Assembly: GCF_042767895.1 (NCBI RefSeq)
Contig: NC_091553.1
Coordinates: 45,207,963-45,220,462 of the forward strand
Direction: 5' to 3'
Source: Penaeus vannamei
Lineage: Eukaryota > Arthropoda > Malacostraca > Decapoda > Penaeidae
Length of the DNA stretch: 12,500 nucleotides
Within the stretch, counting starts at the first letter, position 1. The number at the start of each line of letters is the position of its first letter. A program made the translations under genes and the position numbers. The notes beneath the pieces are model-generated. The model worked only from the letters and a program-made list of their open reading frames with translations. It ran no database searches and was not told the DNA's origin. Below, one piece after another: positions 1-8,360 of this stretch.

Positions 1-40
1 CATCGGGACATCAAACATAAAAGTTTCCCTCATTTTACTA

Positions 41-971
41 TCCCTCCCCCATTCCACTTCCCTCCCCCCCTTCCCCCACCTCCTCTCCTACTTACCTCCC
101 CTATCCCTCCTCTCCTACTTACCTACACGAGTCCCTCCTCTCTCCTACTTACTTACTCCCTTCCCTTTCCTCTCCCACTTCAATTCCCTCCCTCCTCTCC
201 CGCCCTACTCATCTCCCTCCTCTTCTCTCCCACTTACCTCCCCTTCCCCTCCTTTCCCACTTACCTCCCCTTCCCTTTCTCTCCCACTTACCTCCCTCCC
301 TCCTCTCCCTTCTACTACCTCCCCTTCCCTGCTCTCCCACTTACCTCCTCCCTCTCCTACGTCTCCAAATCACCTCCCCCACCTCCTCTCCTACTTACCA
401 CTTACACGATCTCCCTCTCCCTCTCTCATACTTACCTCCCTCCTCCTCTTCTACTTTACCTCCCTCCCCTCTCTCCACTCCTTTACATACATGACTCTCC
501 TCTCCCACTTACCTCCTCCACCTACCCCTCCTCCTCCCACTTACTCCTCCTCTATCCCTCCTCCCTCCCACTTGCCTCCCTCTCCTCCCACTTACCTTCC
601 CTCCTCTCCTCTCCCTCTCCTTCCTACTAAATACCCTCTCCCCTCTGCCACTTTCACTCCCTCCTCTCACGTCCTCTTCGCCCTCCCCTCGCCATACTTA
701 CACTCTCCCCTCTCCTATCTACTCCCTCCCCTCCCTCCTCTCCTCTCTTTTCCCCCTCTGCACCTAACCCCTCCCCCTCCTTCCTTCCCCTTCCTCTTCC
801 CCCTCCCCTTTCCTCTCTCCTCTTCCCCCCCCAGTCACCTCTTCTCTTCCCTCCCTCCCTCCTTTCCCACTTACCTCTCCATCTCACTCTCAGCCATCCC
901 TCCTCTCCTATACTCACCCCCTCCTACCCTCCCTCCCCTCCCCTCCTCTCCCCTCCCCTCCCCTCTTCCCC
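41..971. repeat. Degenerate pyrimidine minisatellite, about 27-bp unit
   Basis: Almost all C and T on the + strand. A core CCCACTTACCTCCCTCC recurs. Exact ACTTACCT starts at 90, 117, 232, 259, 286, 339, 430, 507, 590 and 869. Decayed copies at about 147, 177, 207, 314, 393, 453 and 539 keep a 25-30 bp beat. Order is clear from about 80 to 600 and fades after that into plain TCC/CCCT tract. Open frames here (161 codons from 491 on +, 87 on -) are Pro/Leu/Ser or Arg/Gly/Glu low-complexity and are taken as by-products of the repeat. Confidence 0.9.
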
Positions 972-1016
972 TTTAAAACGTGGTTTTATGGGCATGTTTT
1001 TCAAACGTTAAAAAAT
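972..1016. other. Short unique AT-rich spacer
   Basis: A 45-bp non-repetitive junction between the pyrimidine tract and the GAT/AAT array. It includes the palindrome AACGTT. No gene signal was seen. Confidence 0.7.
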
Positions 1017-1610
1017 AATGGCAATGATAATAGGAGTGAAGAGAGGATAATAATATGATGATGATGATAATGATGATGATGATGATATATAATGATAATA
1101 ATGTTGATGATAAATAATGATATGATGATTATAATGATGATGATGAATAATGATAATAATGATATGATGATGACAAATAATTATAATGATGATGATAATG
1201 ATGATGATGATACATAATGATATGATGATTATAATGATGATGATGAATAATGATAATAATGATATGATGATGACAAATAATTATAATGGTGATGATAATG
1301 ATGATGATGATACATAATGATATGATGATTATAATGATGATGATGAATAATGATAATGATGATGATAATGATGATGACAAATAATGATAATGGTGATGAT
1401 AATGATGACGATGATAAATAATGATGATAATGATGATGATAATGATGACAAATAATGATGATGATAATGATGATGACAAATAATGATAATGATGATGATA
1501 ATGATGATGACAAATAATGATAATGATAATGATGATGACAAATAATGATAATGATGATGACAAATAATGATAATGATGATGATAATGATAGTAAGGATAA
1601 TAATAATAAT
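1017..1610. repeat. GAT/AAT trinucleotide-derived array with 100-bp higher-order units
   Basis: Imperfect mixture of GAT, AAT and ACAAAT words. Units 1111-1210 and 1211-1310 differ at only two positions (1113/1213 A to C, 1189/1289 A to G). A third copy matches from 1311 to about 1357 and then diverges. From about 1430 the array changes to shorter units built on GATGACAAATAATGATAATG. On the minus strand this reads as Ile/His/Tyr/Ser low complexity, so the open frames there are not taken as genes. Confidence 0.92.
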
Positions 1611-1680
1611 GCCAATGATATTTGATAGATTCAATAATGATAAATATTCACGGTCATGCTAAGAATCATAATGATGATTG
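1611..1680. other. Semi-unique AT-rich spacer
   Basis: Separates the GAT/AAT array from the AAT/AAC array. It has AT-rich words but no clear period. No gene or RNA signal was seen. Confidence 0.6.
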
Positions 1681-2535
1681 ATGATATCATTAATAACATC
1701 AATTGCAATAACAACCTTTATAACAGCTATGCCAATAACAAAAATAATAATGATAAGAATAACAAAATGACAAATGACAAAAACTATAATGATGGTAAGA
1801 ATAATAATGATAATAACAATAATGCCAATAATAATAACGAAAGCATTGTAAGTAACGATGAGAATGATGATAACAAAAATAACAGTAATGCCTATAATAA
1901 TAACAATAATGACAATGACAGTAACAAATATGACAATAATGATACCAGTAGCGATAATAATTACACAATAATAACAAGAACTCCCATAACAATAACAATA
2001 ACACCAATAGATATAACAATAATGTTCATTTTGATAACAATATTGACAACGAGGATAAAAAAAATCATCAATAATGATAATAATAACAATAACGAAAGGA
2101 TATCAAAAGGATGATACCAGTAATAAAGTTGACAATAATAATCATCAAAATAATAACACTGATAATAAATACAATCCTGACAATAATGTCAACAATATCA
2201 ATAATGACGATAATGATAACAATAATGACACTAATATTAACAATAACAACAACGCCAATAATAACAATAACACCAACGCCAACGATAACAACAACAACAA
2301 CGCCAATAATAACAATGACAACAACGCCAATAATAACAATAACAACAACGCCAATAATAACAATAACAACAACGCCAATAATAACAATAACATCATCAAT
2401 GACTATAACCCTAATAATGATAACGATAACAATAATTATCACAATATTGATAATAACAATGATAACAGCAATAATGATAATGATAACAATGATAATAACA
2501 ATAATGATAACCACAATACGAACCCTAAGAATGAC
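1681..2535. repeat. AAT/AAC-rich imperfect trinucleotide array
   Basis: Dominated by AAT, AAC, GAT and GAC words. Because most words are in one phase, + strand frames (152 codons from 1656, 201 codons from 2074) read as Asn-rich, and other phases read as Ile/Thr or Leu/Val. The second frame runs on into the unique spacer and ends at 2679. No splice signal, conserved domain or non-repeat protein segment supports translation. Composition alone explains the open frames. Confidence 0.9.
2254..2397 (+). repeat. 24-bp minisatellite, six units
   Basis: The word GCCAATAATAAC, or a close variant, starts at 2254, 2278, 2302, 2326, 2350 and 2374, exactly 24 bp apart. The unit is close to GCCAATAATAACAATAACAA plus four bases. 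The second copy carries GCCAACGATAAC. It lies inside the larger AAT/AAC array and looks like a younger amplification within it. Confidence 0.9.
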
Positions 2536-2719
2536 AATTATGACAACCACTCGAGGCAGGTGACACGTACCACACAACCAGGTCAGGAAAAAGTCAGCGT
2601 TCCCCCTTCCTTCCTCCTCCTCTCCTACTTCTTCCTCCTCCCCTTCCCTGGGGTGGCAAATGACAAAAGCGAATCATAAGCGAGTGGGTTGTCTCTCTCA
2701 TGGGACTCTTCCTGTCATG
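2536..2719. other. Unique spacer with a short CT patch
   Basis: Non-repetitive sequence around an XhoI-type palindrome CTCGAG, then GGCAGGTGACACGTACC, a TCC-rich patch at about 2604-2650, and unique sequence to the start of the purine tract. No coding, tRNA or transposon signal was recognised. Confidence 0.65.
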
Positions 2720-3970
2720 CTAGGGAGAGAGGGAGGAGGAGGAGGAGGAGGAGGTAGAGGAGGAGGAGGAGGAGGAGGAGTGAGGGAGGTAGAGGAAGAA
2801 GGAGTGAGGAGGAGGAGGAAAGGGGGAGGTTGGAGATGGTGGTGGAGGAGGAGATGGGTGGTGGAGAGAGGAGGAGGAGGAGGTAAGGGGAAGAGGGGGA
2901 AGGAGGAGGAATGGAAGAGAGGGGGAAGAGGAAGAGGTGGAGGGAGGAGGAGGTGGGGGAAGAGGTGAGGAGGAAGGAGGTGATGAAAGGGGGGAAGAGG
3001 TGGAAGGAGAGAGGAGGCAGAGGAAAGGGGGAAGAGGTGGAAGGAGGAGGAGGAAAGAGGGAGGAAGGAGGAGGAGGAGGAGGAAAGGGTGAAAGGGGAA
3101 GAGGCGGATGGGAGGAGGAGGGAGAAGGAGGAGGAAAGGGGGAAGAGGGTGGAGGAGGAGGAGGGAAAGAGAGGAAGAGGTGGAAGGAGGGGGGAGAGGA
3201 AAGGGGGAGAAGCAGAGGAGAAGGAGGAAAGAGGTGGAAGAGGTGGAAGGAGGAAGAGGAGGAGGAAAAGGGGGAAGAGGTGGAGGAGGGGGGGAAAGGA
3301 GGAAGGAGGAGGAGGAGGAGCAGAAAGGGAAAAGGGGAAGAGCGTGGAGGAGGGAAGAGATGATAAAAGGAGGAGGGGGAGAGAAAGGATGAGGGAGTGG
3401 GAAGGAGGAGAAGTTGGAGGAATAAGAAGAAGGAGTAGGAGGAGGAGGGAAACACGATGATTAGGAAGGACAGAGGAGGAGGGGAAAGAGGAAGAGATGG
3501 AGGAAAAGGGGGAGAAGAAGGCGAAGAGAGAGGTGGAGGGAGAGGAGGAGAATGAAAAGGAGGAAGAGGAAGAGAAGAAGAAGGAGGAAAAAGAGATGGA
3601 GGAATAAGAGGAGGAGTTGGGGGAGGAGGAAGAATAAAAAGAAGGTGGATGTATTAAGAGGTGGAAGAGGAAGAGGGAGAAGGGGAGGGGATAGAGGAGG
3701 AGGAGAAAGAATGAAAGTGATAGAGGAGGGATGAGGGCGGAGGAGGAGGAGAAAAAAAGAGGAAGAAGCGAAGAAGAAGGGAGAGAAAGAAAAAAAAAAC
3801 GAGGAGAAAGGAGAAGAAGAAGAGGAATGGAAGAGGGGAGAGAGAGAAGAAGAAGAAGAGAAAGGTAGGTTGAGGGAGGGAGAAGAAGAGAAAGGGAAAG
3901 AAAAGAAGGGTGAGTGAGGGAGAAGAAGAGAAAAGAAGGGTGAGAGAGAGAGAAGGAGAACGAAAGGGTG
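2720..3970. repeat. 1.25-kb polypurine (GGA/GAA) tract with a decayed minisatellite
   Basis: Nearly all A and G on the + strand. A decayed module close to AAAGGGGGAAGAGGTGG is seen near 2985, 3025, 3135, 3265 and, with changes, near 3095, 3165 and 3330, at irregular spacing. The composition drifts from GGA-rich (2720-3500) to GAA/GAGA-rich (3740-3970). Opposite-strand open frames such as 2715-3455 are Ser/Pro/Leu low complexity and are not called as genes. Confidence 0.9.
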
Positions 3971-4183
3971 AGTTAAGGATTGGAAAATTGATTAGGATGA
4001 TTGGGCTGTTTCGCTTCGTTTGAACAGCGATTGGTTGAGGTAATGGGGGGGGGATGGGGGGGGGGTAAAGGGTTGTGTGATGTCTGTTCTCTTCTTTGAA
4101 ATATTTTCTTTCTTTTTAATCTGTTTATTATTTCTTATAGAATGTTTGTTTACTGATGTTCGGTAGTGTTGTGTTTGCTCCTC
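3971..4183. other. Unique spacer with two G-runs
   Basis: Non-repetitive apart from G9-AT-G10 at 4045-4065. The right half is T-rich. No gene signature was recognised. Confidence 0.65.
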
Positions 4184-4838
<655 letters not shown>

Positions 4839-5111
4839 ATCCATTAAGAAATAGATATCAAAATACCAAACAAGATAGCTAACACAAAGGTAAATGAGAC
4901 AGAGAGAGAGAAAAAAAAAATAACGAAAAAACGAACGAAAAACGATACGAGAAAGGTGCCAACTTGCAACAAGAACGATGGCGCCCAACACACACGGATT
5001 TCGGATGATGAGGACGCCCGCAATAACAGGTTCGTGAAGATTACCTCATAAGCAGCAAGGGTATGATGGGCGTTGTGTCTCGCCGATACATAACTCGGAA
5101 ATAGTTGAGTC
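4839..5111. other. Unique spacer, with a short match to a tRNA-Lys primer-binding site
   Basis: One of the longest non-repetitive stretches. TGGCGCCCAAC at 4979-4989 equals the first 11 bases of the primer-binding site complementary to the 3' end of animal tRNA-Lys(CUU). The match breaks after base 11, and no LTR end, gag or pol is visible, so no retroelement is called. An A-rich patch lies at about 4910-4950. No open frame with convincing protein character was seen. Confidence 0.55.
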
Positions 5112-5830
5112 TCCCCCCCTCCCTCCTCCGTGTCTCAACTTCCTCACCCCTCGTTTTCTATTCTTTTTTTTTTCTTTTTTTTTCTTTTTTGTCTTTTTTT
5201 CTTGCTTCTGCTTTTTGGATGTGTTTCTTTATTTTTTTTTATTATTCTTTTTATTTTTATGGGCTCTTTATTTCTTAATCTATTTTCTTCTAATTATATT
5301 TCTCGTTTATTCTTGTCTATATCTTCTCTTCTTTCTGTCTCCCTTCCTTCGTTCTTCTCTCGTTTTACTCCCTTCCTTTTCTCTCCATTTTTCCTCTCTC
5401 TCTCCCTCCATCCTTCTCTCTCCTTCTTTCGCTTCTCCCTTCGTCTCTCCTCCCACTCCTTCCATTCCTCTCCACTCTCTCTCCCTTCCCTGTTCACTCC
5501 CCCTCTATCCATTTCCCCTCCCCTCCTCCCCCTATCCACTCCCCCCCATCCCCTGTTCACTCCCTCTCCCCCATCCCCTATCCACTCCCTCTCCCCATCC
5601 CTCTATCCACTCCCCTCCCCATCCCCTCTATCCACTCCCCACTTCCCCATCCATCCCCCCTTCCCCCCAGTCCACACCCCCTCCCCTTCCCCATTTTACT
5701 CCCTCAACCCTCTGTCAACTCCCACTCCTTCCCTCCCCCTCCCCCATCCCCCTATTCATTCCCCCTCCTATCCCCTCCCTCTCCCTCACCTCCTATCCCC
5801 TCCCTCTCCCTCCCTCTCCCCCACTCCAAA
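5112..5830. repeat. Pyrimidine tract: T-rich, then TCC, then 25-bp minisatellite
   Basis: 5160-5330 is T-rich with T-runs. 5330-5490 is mixed TTC/TCC. From about 5490 to 5700 a CCTATCCACTCCC-like module repeats, with the A of CACTCCC at 5538, 5559, 5584, 5609 and 5634, so the later spacing is exactly 25 bp. Open frames of 255 and 270 codons on + are Pro/Ser/Leu/Phe low complexity. Confidence 0.88.
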
Positions 5831-5902
5831 ATGTGTCATGCACTGGCCTTGCAGTAAAAAAATCAAATCTCGGCCAAAAGTCACCCCGGTCATCTAACCT
5901 GA
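5831..5902. other. Unique island inside the pyrimidine tract
   Basis: About 70 bp of normal-complexity sequence containing CATGCACTGGCCTTGCAG and CGGCCAAAAGTCACC. No function was recognised. Confidence 0.6.
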
Positions 5903-5922
5903 TTTTTTTTTTTTTTTTTTTT
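5903..5922. repeat. Poly(T) run
   Basis: Twenty consecutive T. On the minus strand this is a 20-base poly(A), which could be the tail of an old retroposed insert. No target-site duplication or recognisable body was found, so it is reported only as a homopolymer. Confidence 0.9.
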
Positions 5923-6735
5923 GTCTTTTATTCTTTTCCCTTCCCCCTTTTTACTCTCCCTCTCTTCTACCCCCAAACCTCCTCTTTTTTCTCTTCTTCT
6001 TCCTCCTCTTTTTCTTGGACAAAATAGTTTCCTTCCCTTCACTCCACAAACCTCATATTTTACAAAAAAATATATATATTTTTCCTTGTCTTCTTCCTCT
6101 TCCTCTTCTTCTTTTTTCTCTTCATCTCCTTCCTCTTTTTCTTTTTTCCTTTTCAACTTCTTCTTCTTCTTCTTTCTCTGTCTCTTCTTTTACTTCCTCT
6201 TCCTTTCATTCCTCTTCTTCTCCTTCTTCTTCTCCTCTTCTCATTCCTCCTCCTCCTCTCTTCTTCCTCCTCTTCTTCTTCCTCTCCTCCTCCTTCCTGG
6301 ACAAAATAATTACTTATTCCTCTTCCTCCTCCTCCTCCCCTCCTCTTCTTCCTCTTCTTCCTCCTTCTTCTCCTTCCTCCTCCCTCCTCCTCCTTCCTCC
6401 CCTCCCCTTCCCCTCCTTCCTCCTTCCTCCTCCTCCTCCTCCTTCCCTCCTCCCTCCTCCTCCCTCCTTCCTCCCCCTCCTCCTTCCTCCTTCCCCTCCT
6501 ACTCCTCCTTCCTCCTTCCTCCCCTCCTCCTTCCTAGACAAAAATAGTTTACTTCTTCCTCTTCCTCCTCCTCTTCTTCCTACTCTTCCTCCTTCCCCCT
6601 CCCTCCTCTCCTTCCTCCTTCCTCCTCCTCATCTCCTCCCCTCTCTCTCCTCCCTCCCCCCTCCTCCCTTCCTCCTCCCCCTTCTCTCCCTCCTTCCTCA
6701 TCCTCCTTCCTCCTTCCTTCCTCCTTCCTCCTAGA
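5923..6735. repeat. TTC/TCC pyrimidine tract with four GACAAAATA linkers
   Basis: Almost pure pyrimidine, interrupted by a recurring non-pyrimidine linker: 6017-6030 (GGACAAAATAGTTT), 6299-6313 (GGACAAAATAATTAC), 6536-6550 (AGACAAAAATAGTTT) and 6733-6747 (AGACAAAATAATTAC, which runs on into the next region). Intervals are 282, 237 and 197 bp. Each linker follows a TCCT or TTCTT run. This is best read as a degenerate higher-order tandem repeat of 200-280 bp whose pyrimidine part varies in length. Confidence 0.85.
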
Positions 6736-6866
6736 CAAAATAATTACGGCGCCTCGCATGCCCCGAGGCCATTCCACGGGGGTCTCATCGTCTCGTGGAA
6801 TTACAGGGCGCCCGCATCCCCCCGGGACAGGATTATCTCTGACAAATGAAGGCGGGAATGCGCATT
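6736..6866. other. CpG-dense unique island with tandem stem-loop potential
   Basis: Normal-complexity, GC-rich sequence with at least eleven CpG in about 90 bp (6745-6830), unlike the CpG-poor repeats around it. GCCTCG at 6751-6756 pairs with CGAGGC at 6764-6769 (7-base loop). ATTCCACG at 6771-6778 pairs with CGTGGAAT at 6794-6801 (15-base loop). The palindrome AATGCGCATT lies at 6857-6866. No box A/box B pair for a tRNA or SINE was found. It could be a CpG-island fragment, but no adjacent gene is visible. Confidence 0.55.
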
Positions 6867-7030
6867 GGGGAGGGAGGAGGGGGGGAGGGCGGGGGGGAGG
6901 GCGTAGGGGTGGGGGTGAGTGGGTGGGAATGCGCATGGGGGGACGGGCGGGCGTGCGGGCGTAGGGGGGGGGGTGAGTGGTGGGCGTAGGGGTGGGGGGC
7001 GTGCGGGCGTGCGGGCGTGCGGGCGTAGAG
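6867..7030 (+). repeat. G-run / GGGCGT-rich tract, strong G-quadruplex potential
   Basis: 6867-6927 has about ten runs of three or more G separated by one to four bases. ATGCGCAT recurs at 6929-6936, about 72 bp after the first copy. Further G-runs include a G10 at 6964-6973. GTGCGGGC is repeated exactly three times at 7001-7024, with another copy at about 6953. Local open frames are Gly/Arg or Pro/Ala/Arg low complexity. Confidence 0.85.
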
Positions 7031-7205
7031 GCGGGTTTCGGGTCAGGAACGTCATTCCTCGCCACCCGTTCTTTCTAGCTGGCGTCGCCCCCTTAATTTG
7101 TGTTGTGGGCGTGATTAGAGGGAGAGAGAGACAAGATCGTGGGTGTGGATCGAGGGGGCGACGCTGGGGCTTCTTCGCGGGCGGGGGGTGCGGTGGGTGG
7201 TGGTG
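7031..7205. other. CpG-containing unique island with a 12-bp inverted repeat
   Basis: Normal-complexity sequence with many CpG. GCGTCGCCCCCT at 7082-7093 is the exact reverse complement of AGGGGGCGACGC at 7153-7164 (59-base spacer). No coding or RNA family signature was recognised. Confidence 0.6.
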
Positions 7206-7670
7206 GTGCGGGCGGGACTGTTTGGGGCTGGTTGGGTGTGACTGTTTGGGTGTGTGACTGTTTAGGTGTGACTGTTTGGGACTGTTTGTGTGTGTGTGTG
7301 ACTGTGTGTGACTTTGTGTGTGTGTGACTGTTTGTGCGTGTAATTGTCTGTGACTGTTTGTGTATGACTGTGTATGCGACTGTCTGTGACTGTTTGTATA
7401 TGACTGTGTATGTGACTGTTTTGTGTGTGTGACTGTAAATTTATCTTCTGTGATTGTTTGTGTGTGTGACTGTGTGTCTGTGTAAATGTGTGCTTGTATG
7501 CTTGTGTGTATGTGTGTGTGTGATTTTGTGTGACTGTGTGACTATTTATATATGACTGTATGTATGACGTCGCGTATATGTGACCGTGTGCACATATGAC
7601 TGTACACGCGAAACTGTCTCCGTGTGTACCTGTATGACTACATGACTGTATTCCTCTCTTCCTATGTGCT
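7206..7670. repeat. TG-rich degenerate minisatellite, core GTGTGACTGTTTG
   Basis: Repeated TGACTGT words joined by (GT)n of varying length, with about twenty recognisable copies. The copies drift after 7430 and become TATATGACTGTATGTA-like by 7550-7650. The minus strand has a 146-codon open frame (7262-7702) rich in His, Thr and Ser that simply follows the repeat and shows no domain. Confidence 0.88.
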
Positions 7671-7686
7671 ATATTCATGTGTCTAT

Positions 7687-7842
7687 CATATGTGTCTGTC
7701 ATATGTGTCTGTCATATGTGTCTGTCATATGTGTCTGTCATATGTGTCTGTCATATGTGTCTGTCATATGTGTCTGTCATATGTGTCTGTCATATGTGTC
7801 TGTCATATGTGTCTGTCATATGTGTCTGTCATATGTGTCTGT
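7687..7842 (+). repeat. Perfect 13-bp minisatellite, 12 identical units
   Basis: CATATGTGTCTGT occurs twelve times without a single mismatch, with starts every 13 bp from 7687 to 7830, followed by a partial CATAT at 7843-7847. A diverged unit (ATTCATGTGTCTA) precedes it at 7674. As 13 is not a multiple of three and three units make 39 bp, all three + frames read the same rotating peptide (CHMCLSYVSVICV), which explains the overlapping open frames here. These are not genes. Confidence 0.98.
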
Positions 7843-7874
7843 CATATCTACATCTGCGTCTCCCAATTTCTCTC

Positions 7875-8248
7875 CAAATGAAGAGATTTTTTCTTTCTTT
7901 TTTTCCTTTTTATTTTCAAATACCTGAAGAGATTTTTTTTTCATTTCCTTTTTTTTATTTTCATTTCATTTCTTCTTATATATTATAACACCGAAGTGTC
8001 AAATACCTGAAGAGATTTTTCTTTCTTTTTTTTTCCTTTAAATTTTCAAATACCTGAAGAGATTTTTTTTCTTTATTTTCCTTTTTATTTTCAAATACCC
8101 GAAGAGATTTTTTTTTCATTTTCCTTTTTTTTATTTTCATTTTCTTTATTTTCCTTTCTATTTTCAAATACCTGAAAAGATTTTTTTTTCATTTTCCTTT
8201 TTTTTCATTTCATTTTCTTTCTTCTTATATATTATAACACCGAAGTGA
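7875..8248. repeat. T-rich tandem repeat with an 83-bp block duplicated 248 bp apart
   Basis: The marker CAAATACCTGAAGAGATTT, or a variant, starts at 7875 (lacking TACC), 7917, 8000, 8047, 8092 and 8165. Each is followed by T-runs and TTTTCATTTTCC words. The blocks at 7917-7999 and 8165-8248 also share the end CTTATATATTATAACACCGA AGTG (at about 7975 and 8224), showing a larger duplication of about 248 bp. Minus-strand frames are Lys/Glu-rich and broken by copies whose lengths are not multiples of three. Confidence 0.9.
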
Positions 8249-8360
8249 CGAAGATATCTGCACACGCGAACATTCCTCCCAAGACAATATATCTTTCTTA
8301 TGATTACCTTCTTCGAGAAATGCAATATATTTTCGACACACTTTCTCCCTGACGTTGTCG
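8249..8360. other. Unique spacer
   Basis: About 110 bp of normal-complexity sequence between the T-rich repeat and the purine tract. No promoter, RNA or protein signature was recognised. Confidence 0.6.

Noticed and set aside
1656..2679. Asn-rich open frames resembling Dictyostelium or Plasmodium-type poly-Asn proteins
   Set aside because: The same array is open in the Ile/Thr and Leu/Val phases, and the context is intergenic microsatellite in a CpG- and repeat-mixed genome. No flanking protein sequence supports a protist origin.
5130..6734. Four + strand open frames of 208-270 codons
   Set aside because: Pure Pro/Ser/Leu/Phe composition in overlapping phases across pyrimidine repeats, with no non-repeat protein core.
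6910..6982. GTGAGT donor-like words in the G-rich tract
   Set aside because: Two GTGAGT copies occur in GGGGGTGAGTGG repeats and are explained by the G-rich repeat. No matching exon or acceptor was seen nearby.
7262..7702. 146-codon minus-strand His/Thr/Ser-rich frame
   Set aside because: It tracks the TG-rich minisatellite and shows no regular histidine spacing as in zinc fingers. Its N-terminal 45 residues match no family I recognise.
7687..7842. Possible CRISPR array
   Set aside because: The 13-bp units are directly adjacent with no spacers, which is a tandem repeat and not a repeat-spacer array.
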